A stretch of DNA of 64,000 nt from positions 72,419,390 to 72,483,389 of the forward strand of contig CM039463.1 of NCBI GenBank assembly GCA_022414725.1. The letters are read 5' to 3'. The DNA comes from Microglena sp. YARC (Eukaryota > Chlorophyta > Chlorophyceae > Chlamydomonadales > Chlamydomonadaceae). Below the pieces are notes generated by a model. The model ran no database searches and was not told where the DNA came from. It saw only the letters and a list, made by a program, of their open reading frames with translations. Shown here piece after piece: positions 23,059-33,749 of this stretch (positions are counted from its first letter, which is position 1; the number at the start of each line of letters is the position of its first letter). The position numbers and the translations under genes are program-made.

Positions 23059-23353
23059 GTTGAACTCCACAGGCTTATTGTGCTTCTGGACATCTTGCAA
23101 GATGTCCAGAAGCACTCGCAGCCTGTATAGTCCAACAATAATGCATGTCCCGAGAGGGGAACGATGATACCCAGCGGTCCCCCACAGCCACTGCGGGTCT
23201 TACAAATGGACGGGACTTAGTACTTGCCAAGATTCCGCACCAGACCTGCGTCCAGTGGGATTCGATACCCCCCCCCCCCCCACCCCCCACCCCCCCACCC
23301 TCTTGGGATATGCGTTATTGTTGAACTATACAGTATATACTGTATAGTTCAAC
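23059..23353. mobile_element. Small TIR element with perfect palindromes at both ends
   Basis: 23080-23115 is a perfect 36 bp palindrome (GTGCTTCTGGACATCTTG and its complement) and 23320-23353 a perfect 34 bp one (GTTGAACTATACAGTAT and its complement). Inside, about 23124-23158 (GTATAGTCCAACAATAATGC) and 23299-23333 (ending TTATTGTTGAACTATAC) are inverted copies of each other, forming TIRs of roughly 34 bp. No coding capacity. The superfamily is unclear. Confidence 0.6.
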
Positions 23354-23584
23354 ACATTCTTTACTCAGGAGAAAGGTGTAGTAGTGTTTATAATACCCAT
23401 GACTACTCCACCTGCAGACGTTGAGCAGCCTGAAGGCTGACAGACCATGCAACCAAACTGACTGGCTGGATATGCAGCCTAATCTGCAGCACCCTAGTCC
23501 ACTTGGAAGCTCACACAGGCAAATGTCCAGAACTGCTGGAATAGTTAGATGTAGAACTAACGGTTGCTTATGGAGCTACCTAGA

Positions 23585-23789
23585 CCACTGTTTCTTTTTT
23601 GGGCTTCGCGTAGCAGCTTCTATGCAGCTCCCTTTCCCTGCCCTTGGGCCAAACCTGAAGCTAGCTAGTGCATCTGAAAGCTGATATGACTGGCATTCCA
23701 ATGCAGCTGCAACCTTTGGGTTTGACCCAGTGGCTGGCTCCTGGAGCTGGCGGGAAGCTACCATGAGTAGCCCCAAAAAGAAACAGTGG
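23585..23789. mobile_element. Foldback (TIR) element with 6 bp flanking repeat
   Basis: TIRs of about 36 bp: CCACTGTTTCTTTTTTGGGC on the left and its near-complement ending AAAAAGAAACAGTGG on the right. CCTAGA lies directly on both sides (23579-23584 and 23790-23795). Interior motif AGCAGCTTC..GCAGCTCC. The TIR ends relate it to the large element starting near 43025. Confidence 0.7.
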
Positions 23790-23839
23790 CCTAGAAGCTG
23801 CTAAGAAAAGCCGAAAAGATAAGCCCTGGGTCTAGGAAT

Positions 23840-24015
23840 GGGGGGCTTGGTCGATTGGTCTCCTAGATCTGTCAATACAAATACCACCACCATCTTTAAC
23901 CACCACCACCACCATCTCAAACTGCTTGTACATGGCAGATGTCAATCCCAGACCGAAGTGCGCATATGGTCGAACCTGGTCTATTGGTCTCCTAGATCTG
24001 TCAATACAAATATTT
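23840..24015 (+). repeat. Direct duplication around a CCACCA tract
   Basis: ATTGGTCTCCTAGATCTGTC occurs at about 23855 and 23982 in otherwise different flanks. Confidence 0.75.
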
Positions 24016-24054
24016 GTTGTTACTATGTCAATAATAGTATACAGTATAGAGTAT

Positions 24055-24640
24055 AGCTTTTTCCCCACTATGAGCAGCAGCCTGTAGGCAGCTCCATGAG
24101 CAAGCCATGGGGCTAAGCCCCAAGATTTGAATAGTACTGGAGCGATGAGTCTGTCAGCTTCTAGGCAGCTCCATGAGCAAGCCATGGGGCTAAGCCCCAA
24201 GATTTGAATAGTACTGGAGCGATGAGTCTGTCAGCTTCTAGGCAGCTCCATGAGCAAGCCATGGGGCTAAGCCCCAAGATTTGAATAGTACTGGAGCGAT
24301 GAGTCTGTCAGCTTCTAGGCAGCTCCATGAGCAAGCCATGGGGCTAAGCCCCAAGATTTGAATAGAACTGGAGCGATGAGTCTGTCAGCTTCTAGGCAGC
24401 TCCATGAGCAAGCCATGGGGCTAAGCCCCAAGATTTGAATAGTACTGGAGCGATGAGTCTGTCAGCTTCTAGGCAGCTCCATGAGCAAGCCATGGGGCTA
24501 AGCCCCAAGATTTGTATAGCACTGGAGCGATGAGTCTGTCAGCTTCCAGATGCACTAAGTTGCTGTAGGTTTGGCTGGGTAGCAAGACAGGGGAGCTGCC
24601 TAGAAGCTGCTGCTCGTAGCCGAAAAGAAAAGCTTTAGTA
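24055..24640. mobile_element. Foldback element inflated by a 77 bp array
   Basis: Left end AGCTTTTTCCCCACTATGAGC and right end GCTGCTCGTAGCCGAAAAG with AAAAGCT. The interior is six near-identical 77 bp units (GGCAGCTCCATGAGCAAGCC at 24087, 24164, 24241, 24318, 24395, 24472). One unit differs at TAGAACTGG for TAGTACTGG, so amplification is recent. Confidence 0.85.
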
Positions 24641-24779
24641 TACACTATCAGTCAAACGGGTATGATCACGATGCCTGGATTTAAACCCAAATTCAAATTC
24701 AAATTCAAATCCACAAACTTGGTGAGGGTGCAGGGAATTCCCTTGAAAACTGAGCCCCAAACCCTACAAGCAGACAACA

Positions 24780-24786
<7 letters not shown>

Positions 24787-24822
<36 letters not shown>
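24787..24822 (+). repeat. Poly-G tract
   Basis: An uninterrupted G run of over 30 bp. It is followed by GCTTCAGCTGCCAGCCTGTC. Assembly length here is unreliable. Confidence 0.9.
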
Positions 24823-24823
<1 letters not shown>

Positions 24824-24929
24824 CGCTTCAGCTGCCAGCCTGTCAAATGCTGATGCATTGTGTATATACAAATTGGAAACCACTGCGTCCTGCCACAGCG
24901 AAAAAAAGGGGATTGAGTGACTGCTAGCC

Positions 24930-25400
24930 AGTCTTGTAGCTAGCTCACCACCTGGTGCCAGCCTTCAAGACCTGCCTGGCAGCTAGCTCACCACCTGGTG
25001 CCAGCCTTGAAGACCTGCTTGGCAGCTAGCCAGCCTGGCAGCTAGCTCACCACCTGGTGCCAGCCTTGAAGACCTGCTTGGCAGCTAGCCAGCCTGGCAG
25101 CTAGCTCACCACCTGGTGCCAGCCTTGAAGACCTGCCTGGCAGCTAGCTAGCCTGGCAGCCAGCTCACCACCTGGTGCCAGCCTTAGGTGCTAGCCTGGC
25201 AGACAGCTCACCACCTGGCGGCAGCCTCAGGTGCTAGCCTGGCAGCCAGCTCACCACCTGGTGGCAGCCTTGGGGGCCTGCCACTGCATGGGTGGGGAGC
25301 AGCTGATGGCGTTGTTGTTGCTCGCTATCCGCAACTCAGGATGCTTCGCGGCCATTGGCTGCATGCGCTGCTCCTTAGCCCTTGCAGCCTGGCTGCCAGC
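24930..25400 (-). repeat. Arrays derived from the stop-codon end of the NEK gene
   Basis: 25250-25400 repeats the last ~150 nt of the NEK CDS with a few changes (CCACTGCATGGGTGGG, CGCTATCCGCA.CTCAGGATG), including the TGA. Downstream (24930-25250) are 43-59 bp units built around AGCTCACCACCTGGTG, the sequence at the stop codon (minus strand CACCAGGTGGTGAGCT). The minus-strand frame through 25250 ends in its own TGA. Confidence 0.85.
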
Positions 25401-28400
25401 TCACCACCTGGCGGCAGCCTTGGGAGCCTGCCACTGCATGGGTGGGTAGCGACTAATAGCATTGTTGTTGCCCGCTATCCGCAGCTCAGGATGCTTTGCG
25501 GCGATCTGCTGCATGCGCTGCTCCTTGGCCCTGGCACCAGCCCCAGCGTTCCACGCGGGCGGTAGGGGGGCCTTGCCCCCACCCCCATACGCCAGGCGTG
25601 CCATAGCTGCCTGTTGGCGCTGCACTGCCACGGAGGGGAGCTTTTGGTGCCTCTGTTGGTTCCCATTGCCGTTGCCACCATTCTCACTGTAAGGGTTGTA
25701 GTGCCCGCGGTACGCTTGGCCCTGGGGGGAGGGGGCGTGAGCGCGCGCTACTTGTTGTTGCTGCGGGGTGTAGTTGGCAAACATGTCCGCGGCAGCCCAC
25801 ATGGGGTTGTTGTTTTGCTGCTTAGAGATAGCTGGGGGGGCCTTGGGGCTGTTGTAGAACGCGCCGTAGGCGGCATGGGATTCACTAATTTTGGGGGCCA
25901 CGGGCTTCGGGTACTGCCATGGTGAGTTGTCATCGTTGAGGTACACTCCCCTCTGCTGCGCTTTGCGGATGGCCTCGTAGGCGGAGGGGGGGGTCCTTGG
26001 CGATCGTAGGCAGAGGAGGCGGGGTAGGCGGAGGCAGGGGGGTTTGGGTAGGCGGAGGAGGGGGGGTTGGGGTAGGCTGAGGGGTTCGTGGGGTGGCAGG
26101 CTGCTGGACAGGGGGGGGCGTTGGTAGGGAGGAGAGCTGTCTTGGTTGGCTCGGCTTGGTGGGGGGCGCTGGTAGGCGGGGGAGGGGTCCCGGCCGGCTT
26201 GGCTTTGTGGAGGGACCTTCTTTGGGAACATCCTGGGTGGGGCGGGAGGGGAGAAGGGCATGATAAGGCGGAGGCGAAGGGGGATGATAAGGGGGGGGGA
26301 TGAAGGGAGATGATGAGGGGATGATAAGGGGAAGGGTGAAGGGGGAAATTGAAGGGGGATGATAAGTGGGGTGGGGTGGGGTGGGTGAAGGGGCTGATAA
26401 GGGGGAGGGTGAAGGGGGCTGATAAGGGGGAGGGTGAAGGGGAGGGTGAAGGGGGAGGGTGAAGGGGGCTGATAAGGGGGAGGGTGAAGGGGGAGGGTGA
26501 AGGGGGATGACAAGGGGGAGGATGAAGGGGGATGATAAGGGGGAAGGAGGGGAGAAGGATGATGAGAAGAGGGAGGGTGAAGGGCGATGAGGGTGATGAC
26601 AGCGAAGGGAGAAGGATGATGAGAGCAATCAGTCCGTAGTAACTCACATGGCATCAGAGATAGCAGGCGCGGCATTGTACTGATGTCCTGCCTGTACATG
26701 CATATCTACATATCTACATACAAACATACAGACATTACGGCAGCGAGGAAGTAGTAACTCACATGGCGTCAGAGATAGCAGGCGCGGCACTATACTGATG
26801 TCCTGCCTGTACATGCTGTGCCACAAGGGGCTCCGCCTGGCGGGTGTAACCGTTTTTTGCTTGGGCAGAAGCAAGGGCGGGGAGGTGACCTACTTGATCC
26901 CGTTCCTCCTCGTCGTCGGCCATACCTGTATTGGTGGTGGGTAAGTGGGTGGGTAAGTGGGCGGGTAGTGGGGCAGTTGGGGTGGGGTGGGTGGAGGTAA
27001 GTGGGTGGGTAAGTGGGCGGGTAGTGGGGCAGTTGGGGTGGGGTGGGTGGGAGGTAAGTGGGTGGGTAAGTGGGCGGGTAGTGGGGCAGTTGGGGTGGGG
27101 TGGGTGGGAGGTAAGTGGGTGGGTAAGTGGGTGGGTAGTGGGGCAGTTGGGGTGGGGTGGGTGGTAGGTAAGTGGGTGGGTAAGTGGGCGGGTAGTGGGG
27201 GCAGTTGGGGTGGGGTGGGTGGGCGGTAAGTGGGTGGGCAAGTGGGCGGTAAGTGGGGCAGTTGGGGTGGTGGGTGGGAGGTAAGTGGGTCCGGTAACCT
27301 TAATAAGCCCCACGCAGATAGTTGGAGCCGAGGCTGAGGGGACCGACTTGATCACGCTCCTCCAAGTCGGCGGCCATACCTGGGGTGTGGGGTGGATGGA
27401 TTGGTGGTAGGTAAGTTGGTGGGTAAGTGGGTGGCTTGTCTGACTCACATACAGGAGGGGGACGCTTCCCCTTGATCATCTGAATACTCTGAGGGACCTT
27501 GATGGTATTCACACAATCCCCCCCCCCCCCCCCCCCCCCCCCAACCAACCACCCCTTCCCCCAGCAAAACTACTCCACCACCACACTTGCCCTTCAAACC
27601 CCACTCTCCTCGATGCTCACCTCCAAAGCGCTGCTTGTCTGTCTCAAACACAGGGGGGGCCCTTGATCATTTGAATATTCCGAGGGACCTTAATGGTGTT
27701 CACACAATCCCCCCCCCCCCCCCCCCCCCCCCCCCCCATCGCCACTACTTATCCCCCCCCCCCATACTTCCCCTTCGAACCCCACCGTGCCGATGCTTAC
27801 CTCCAAACCGCTGCTCGTCTGTCTCATACACCGGAGGAGGGAGCTTGCCCTTGATAATTTGAATATTCCAAGAAACCTTAATGGTCTTCATGCTATCCCC
27901 CCCCCCCCCCCCCCCCACCCACCACCACCACCACCCACCCCAACCCCATCACCCCTACTTCTCCACCCCCGCCTTACTTGTCTTCTGAACCCCACCGTGC
28001 CCGATGCTTACCTCCAAAGCGCTCATCTGTCTCATACACTGGAGGGAAGAGCTTGCCCACCGTCACCTGAAGATTCCGAGGGACCTTAATGGTGTTCATA
28101 CTATCCACCCCCCCCTTTCCACCTCCCCCCCACAAACACTTCTCCCCCCACACCACCACCTGCTTGCCTTCTGAACCCCACCGTGCCCGTTGCTTACCTC
28201 CAAAGCGCTGCTCGTCTGTCTCATACTCTGGAGGGGGGAGCTTGCCCAACGTCACCTGAAGATTCCGAGGGACCTTTGATGGTGTTCATACTATCGACCC
28301 CCCCCCACCCCCACCCCCACCTCCCCCCACAAACACTACTCCCCCCCCCCCCCCCCTTCCCTGCTTGCCTTCCGAACCCCACCTCTTCAATGCTCACCTC

Positions 28401-31400
28401 CAAAGCGCTGCTCGTCTGTCTCATACACCGGAGGGGGGAGCTTGCCCTTGATCATTTGAATATTCCGAGGGACCTTAATGGTGTCCAGGAGGCCGCTACT
28501 GGCGGCGGAGGGGGGTTTAGCCCTCGCTGACATGTTGTCCTGCTCCTGCAGGAGGTGCATGCGGGACTGTACCGCACTGGAGTTGAGAATCTCGTCCATA
28601 GTTGGCCTGCGGTCTGGGTTCTGGTCCAGGCAGCGTGTGACCATCTGGCGGAGGTCTTGGCTGAAGGAGGAGGGCACTGGAGGGTAGCTGCGCAGGGCAA
28701 CATAAGGTATGTGTTTGTGTGGGTGTGTGAGGATGTGTGTGTGTGGATGTGTGAGATGATGTGTTGGTGTGTGTGGTGGTGGGGGGTGGGGTGGGGGGAT
28801 GTGCCCATGTGGCGGAGGTCTTGACTATAGGTGAAGGGAACTGGAGGGTAGCTGCGCAGGGCAGGGGAAAGGGGGGAAGGAGGAAAGGGGGGAAGTCAGT
28901 GCGGATGTTTGGATGTGTGGTGTGTGTTCTGTGTGTGTGGGGTGGGGGGTGGGGGGGACACCCAGAAAAAAACACTGGCACACAGCAAAAACTGACATAT
29001 AGCAAAAAACACTGGCACACAGCAAAAACTGACGTACAGCAAAAAACACTGGCACACAGCAAAAACTGACATACAGCAAAAAAACACTGGCACACAGCAA
29101 AAACTGACATACAGCAAAAAACACTGGCACACAGCAAAAACTGACGTACAGCAAAAAACACTGGCACACAGCAAAAACTGACATACAGCAAAAAAACACT
29201 GGCACACAGCAAAAACTGACATACAGCAAAAAAACACTGGCACGCAGCAAAAACTGACACACAGCAAAAAACACTGGCACACAGCAAAAACTGACATACA
29301 GCAAAAAAACACTGGCACACAGCAAAAACTGACGTACAGCAAAAAAGACTGGCACACAGCAAAAACTGACACACAGCAAAAAACACTGGCACACAGCAAA
29401 AACTGACACACAGCAAAAAACACTGGCACACAGCAAAAACTGACATACAGCAAACAACACTGGCACACAGCAAAAACTGACATACAGCAAAAAACACTGG
29501 CACGCAGCAAAAACTGACGTACAGCAAAAAACACTGGCACACAGCAAAAACTGACATACAGCAAAAAACAACTGGCACACAGCAAAAACTGACATACAGC
29601 TAAAAAACACTGGCACACAGCAAAAACTGACATACAGCAAAAAACACTGGCACGCAGCAAAAACTGACATACAGCAAAAAAACACTGGCACGCAGCAAAA
29701 ACTGACATACAGCACAAAAAAAACTGGCACACAGCAAAAACTGACATACAGCAAAAGAACACTGGCACGCAGCAAAAACTGACATACAGCAAAAAAACAC
29801 TGGCACACAGCAAAGATCATGGATGGCCATCTGTTGGATCCCCTTGTAGCCCCCATGCTTGAAGACAACTCAACCAGATCATAAAGCTACAAGCAGCATG
29901 GGCGCATACATGCTTTGTCATTTTCTCACCTTCCCCTCATAACCTTTGTCTTTAACTCGTTCATGGAACGCGCCTCGAAAGGAACTTTGAGTGTTGCCAT
30001 TTCGTACATCAGGCAGCCCATGGCCCAGCTATCGCTTGTAAAGCCGTACGGCTTGTTGCGCCAAATCTCGGGGGGCATGTAGTGGGGGGTACCGATTTGG
30101 GTCTTGGCCATGGTATGCCTGAGCAGCTTGGCAATGCCGAGATCTCCAATCTGCAGACCGCAAGGATTCAGTGTTCAGTGTTTTATTGTGAACAGGGTAG
30201 AGGGTACAGGGCAGAGGTTAATATCTCATGGGGCATATAGTGAGGGGTACCACTTTGGGCCTTGGCCATGGTATGCCTGAGTAGCTTGGCAATGCCAAGA
30301 TCTCTGATCTACAGGCTGCAAGGATTCAGTGTTCAGTGTTTAGTGAAGAGTGTTCAGTGTTTAGTGAAGAGTGTTCAGTGTTCAGTGTTTAGTGAAGAGT
30401 GTTCAGTGTTTAGTGAAGAGTGTTCAGTGTTTAGTGAAGAGTGTTCAGTGTTTAGTGAAGAGTGTTCAGTGTTTAGTGAAGAGTGTTCAGTGTTTAGTAA
30501 AGAGTGTTCAGTGTTTAGTGAAGAGTGTTCAGTGTTCTGAGTTTAGTGTTTAGTGAACAGGGTAGAGGGCAAAGGTTTTCTAAGATCATGATGTTGCCTG
30601 GCTTCATGTCCCGATGCAAGATCTGCATGTGGTGCAATGAGTATGCATGCGCATATATGTGTCTGTGTGTGTCTGTGTGAATGTGTGTGAATGTGCGTGC
30701 ATGTGTGTGAGTTTGTGTGTGTGCATGCATGTGCTCATGTGTGTCTGTGTGTGTGTGAATGTGTGTACATGTGCAAGTGTGTGTGTGTGTGTGTTTGTGT
30801 TCATGTATGTGTGAATGTGTGTGCATGTGCATGCGTGTGTGTATGTGCATTAAAACGTGTACACAGACTTAGCCCTCGCACCTTAGCCACGTCATTTTCT
30901 AAGATCATGATGTTTCCTGGCTTCATGTCCCGATGCAAGATCTTCATGTGGTGCAAAGCCCCCAAGCCTCGCGCGATCTGGATGAAGTACTTCCATACCA
31001 GATCCTCTGGCATAGGGCTTCGCATGGTGGTAAATTTCCTGTGGCAAAAGCAGGGGGGGTAGAGTTTAGGGTTTAGGGTTTAGGGCATAGGAATTCTCAT
31101 GGTGGCGAACTTCCTGTGGGCACAGGCAGGGGGGTTTAGGGTTTAGGGGTTTAGGGTTTTAGGGCATAGGGATTCTCATGGTGGTGAACTTCCTGGGGGT
31201 ACAATCAGGGGGATTTTGGTTTAGGGGGTTAGGGTTTTAGGGCATAGGGATTCTTATGGTGGTGAACTTCCTGGGGACACAATCAGGGGGCAGGACAGGA
31301 GCGAGCAGCAGCAAATGCTAACTATCCAACTAATTAATTGACTAACTAACTAAACAGGTAACTAACTAACTAACTAACTAACTAATTAACCAACTAACTA

Positions 31401-33705
31401 ACTAACTAACTAACCAATCAATTAACTTGCAACCCAACCAGCCAATTAACCCACTAACAATTATAGCAATTTAGGGGATGGACTGGACAAAATATTTCTG
31501 CAAGAACTCGTACATTGTATCGAGAATTGTGGCCTGCAAATCCGAGAGTTCTCGACAATTTGGCCTGGAATTCTCGAGAATTCTCGACGATGTACGAAAC
31601 GTTTGTCCAGTTCATCCCCTGAATTGCTATACCTGATTAAGTAAACAGGAATGCTCACTTGATAACCTTGGCCAGGTCACCACTGGGTGCATTTTCCACA
31701 ATGAATTAATGATGCACAAGCGGTTCCCGTCCAGGAAGGCCTGGCTGTAAGAGATCACGTCTGGGTGTCTAGAAACCATCCAACTACCTACCCACCTAGC
31801 CAACAATGAACTTCCTGACTAAGTAAACAGACATACTCACTTGATAATCTTGGCCAAGTCTCCACTGGGTGCATTTTCCACAATGAATTAATGATACACA
31901 AACAATTCCCGTCCAGGAAGGCCTGGCTGTAAGAGATCACGTCTGGGTGCCTAGAAACCATCCAACTACCTACCCACCTAACCCGGCCTAACCAACAATT
32001 AACTACCTGATTAAGTAAACAGACATACTCACTTGATAACCTTGGCCAGTTCACCACTGGGTGCATATTCCATAATGATGCACAAACGGTTGCAATTTAG
32101 GCAGGCCCCGCTGTAAGAGATCGCGTTTGGGTAACTAACTAACTAACTAACTAACCATCTAACTACCTAGCTAACCAACCAACCAACCGACCGACCAACT
32201 AGCTACCCAATAAAACTGATACTCTCACTTGATGCACTTGGCCAGGTCACCACTGAGAGCATATTATATAATGAATTAATGATGCACAAGCGGTTCCCGT
32301 CAAGGAAGGCCTCGTTGTAAGAGATTGCAATAGGATAACTAAGTAAACAAACTACCCACCTAACCAACCAACTAGCTAACCAAGAAAACAGATACACTCA
32401 CTTGATAACCTTGGCCAGGTCACCACTGGGAGCGTATTCCATTATGATGCACAAGCGGTTTCCGTCCAGGAAGGCCTCGTTGTAAGAGATGACGTTTGGG
32501 TGAGCAACAGACGCCAGCAGTCGAACCTCATTGACACAGTCCTCTCTTTCTGCTTGGTTCATTGTGCGCACGTCCATTTCCTTGAGGGCATAGGACTTCT
32601 TGTCGCCCAACCTTTGCACCTGGTAACTGTGGGGAGCGGTGGGGTGGGGTGGGGGAGATGAGTGGGGTGGGGTGGGGTGGGGTTACAAGAAGGATCTTCT
32701 TTGTTGGTTGGTTGGTTGGTTGGTTGGTTGGTTGGTTGGTTGGTTGGTTGGTTGGTTGGGTAGGGGGGGTTCATGGTGCGCACGTCCATTTCCGTGAGGG
32801 CATAGGTTTTCTTGTCGCCCAACCTTTGCACCTGGTAACTGTGGGGAGGGGAGGGAAGGGGTGGGTTGGGGTTGGGTGTATTGACACAGTCCTCTCTTTC
32901 TGCTTGGTTCATAGTACGCACGTCCATTTCCTTGAGAGCATAGGTCTTCTTGTCGCCTAAGCTTTGCACCTGGTAACTGTGGGGAGGGGAGGGGAGTGGA
33001 GGGGAGGGGAGGGGAGGGGGAGGGGAGGGGTGGGTTGGGGTGGGGTGTATTGACACAGTCCTCTCTTTCTGCTTAGTTGATGGTGCGCACATCCATTTCC
33101 TCGAGAGCATAGGTCTTCTTGTCGCCTAACCTTTGCACCTGGTAACTGTGGGGAGGGGTGGGGTGGTGGGGTGGGGGGGGGTGGGGGAGGGGAGGGGAGG
33201 GGTGGTGTGGTGTGGTGTGGTGTGGTGTGGTGTGGTTTGGTGTGGTGGGGTGTGTGGAGTGGGGGGGGAGGTGTATAGTTGTAGCTGCGCTTGTTGCCAT
33301 AAACCCTAAGCCCCCACTCACACGGATCCATAGCTGCCCTTGCCTAATAATTGGCTCATTCTCATGATTATAGTGGCAATTTTGCAATACCCCCTCCCCC
33401 CCCCACACACACACACGCACACACACACACCACTCTACTCCCCCCACCAACCAACCCACCCACACACAACACACGCACGCACACACACCACTCCACTCCA
33501 CTCCACCCACACGCACACACATCCACACACACACACAACTCCACTCCACACACACACACATCCACACACACACACCCCACTCGACCCACCCCACTCCACC
33601 CACTCACACTGATCCATAGCTTCCCTTGCCCAATAATTTTACGACTTTGAAGTTTTGGTTGAGCTCCCTCTTGGGGGCGATGCCTCTCATAGCTGCCGCC
33701 GACAT
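25401..33705 (-). CDS. NIMA-related (NEK) serine/threonine kinase, 7 exons
   Basis: Exons on the minus strand: 33705-33608, 32626-32402, 31038-30882, 30150-29930, 28687-28398, 26925-26763, 26232-25401. Total 1986 nt, phases consistent, 661 aa ending in TGA. Donors are GTGAGT/GTGCGA/GTGAGA/GTGAGC, acceptors all CAG. Kinase domain about residues 20-280: glycine loop GKGSYGSV (26-33), Lys48 in YALKEMD, Glu66, HRDMKPGN (143-150), DLG in place of DFG (163-165, common in NEKs), activation loop KTQIGTPHYMPPEIW, and a CLDQNPDRRPT block. The YALKEMD, GDLGIAK and TQIGTP motifs are typical of NEKs, which act in mitotic entry and in ciliary or flagellar maintenance. The C-terminal half is Pro/Gln/Asn-rich and disordered, with no coiled coil I can see. 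The start is the first in-frame ATG; a second Met lies at residue 6. Every intron carries copies of adjacent exon ends. Confidence 0.9.
26233..26762 (-). repeat. NEK intron 6: exon 6 end copy and GGGGGATGATAA array
   Basis: 26640-26700 is a copy of the last ~55 nt of exon 6 with its ATGTGAGT donor. 26280-26600 is an irregular array of GGGGGATGATAA and GGGGGAGGGTGAA units running up to the exon 7 acceptor. Confidence 0.8.
26930..27290 (+). repeat. NEK intron 5: GGTGGGTAAGTGGGCGGG array
   Basis: About six units of roughly 58-60 bp (GTAAGTGGGTGGGTAAGTGG, GTAGTGGGGCAGTTGGGGTG). The plus-strand Gly/Trp/Val frames are by-products. Confidence 0.9.
27295..28290 (-). repeat. NEK intron 5: five exon 5 end copies, one exon 6 start copy
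   Basis: 27300-27390 repeats the exon 6 acceptor and about 60 nt of exon 6. Copies of the exon 5 end lie near 27440-27510, 27620-27695, 27800-27890, 28010-28100 and 28190-28285; on the minus strand they encode KVPRN.Q, GKL.PP.YETDE and RFG, mostly followed by GTAAGC or GTGAGC. A poly-C run follows each copy at nearly the same place. Joining copies at the nearest TAG acceptor gives stops or frameshifts (for example 89 nt), so they are probably not used exons. Confidence 0.85.
28805..29820 (-). repeat. NEK intron 4: exon 5 start copy and 36-37 bp array
   Basis: 28805-28870 repeats the exon 5 acceptor and first ~50 nt (GGAGGGTAGCTGCGCAGGGC). 28971-29815 is about 23 units of CAGCAAAAACTGACATACAG plus CAAAAAACACTGGCACA, spaced 36-37 bp with variable A-runs. 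Cys/Phe/Val-rich minus-strand frames of over 300 codons across it are spurious. Confidence 0.9.
30170..30650 (-). repeat. NEK intron 3: exon 4 start copy, 21 bp array, exon 3 end copy
   Basis: 30230-30320 repeats the exon 4 acceptor and DLGIAK region (TGGCAATGCCAAGATCTCTG). 30320-30545 is about eleven units of GTTCAGTGTTTAGTGAAGAGT. 30578-30640 repeats the HRDMKPGN end of exon 3. Together they occupy most of the intron; (TG)n fills 30655-30845. Confidence 0.85.
31050..31290 (-). repeat. NEK intron 2: three exon 3 start copies with TTTAGGG runs
   Basis: Three units starting near 31085, 31163 and 31237 repeat the exon 3 acceptor and start (minus strand CAGGAAGTTC.CCACCATGAG). Each is preceded on the plus strand by TTTAGGG-type repeats, including three perfect telomere-like units at 31065-31085. 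Confidence 0.85.
31320..31450 (+). repeat. (CTAA)n tract
   Basis: Imperfect CTAACTAACTAA tetranucleotides in NEK intron 2, followed by a short unique patch (31470-31620) with inverted TTCTCGAGAA-type motifs. Confidence 0.85.
31640..32400 (-). repeat. NEK intron 2: four copies of the exon 2 end
   Basis: Copies near 31657-31770, 31839-31950, 32030-32120 and 32226-32335 encode recognisable parts of the exon 2 end (DGNRLCII, GDLAKVI) and keep the CAAGTGAG donor. Three carry an AATTAATG insertion that shifts frame inside the exon-like part. (CTAA)n tracts separate them. Confidence 0.9.
32640..33350 (-). repeat. NEK intron 1: three exon 2 start copies and one exon 1 end copy
   Basis: Exon 2 starts (CAGTTACCAGGTGCAAAGG...) recur near 32840, 32975 and 33145 with 50-95 nt of exon-like sequence; one reaches a stop at once (ATCAACTAA). 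33305-33350 repeats the glycine-loop end of exon 1 with the GTGTGAGT donor. (GGTT)n at 32703-32760 and GGGGA/GGTGT runs fill the gaps. Confidence 0.9.
33390..33600 (+). repeat. (CA)n and CCACTC microsatellite
   Basis: ACACACAC runs broken by CCACTCCACTCC, just inside NEK intron 1 next to exon 1. Confidence 0.9.
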
Positions 33706-33749
33706 GTGGCTTCCAGATTAGGCTATCAGGCCAAAGCGAGTCCTAGTTG

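Noticed and set aside
25748..26647. Pro/Ser-rich minus-strand frames in other phases upstream of NEK exon 7
   Set aside because: They overlap exon 7 out of frame and extend into the GGGGGATGATAA intron array.
27440..28290. Exon 5 copies as a real cassette-exon array in the NEK protein
   Set aside because: With the nearest AG acceptors the copies give an immediate stop or lengths such as 89 nt that break phase.
28825..29868. Long Cys/Phe/Val-rich minus-strand frames of 300-350 codons
   Set aside because: They read straight through a 36-37 bp satellite (CAGCAAAAACTGACATACAG) in NEK intron 4; two frames give the same kind of peptide, as expected from a tandem repeat.
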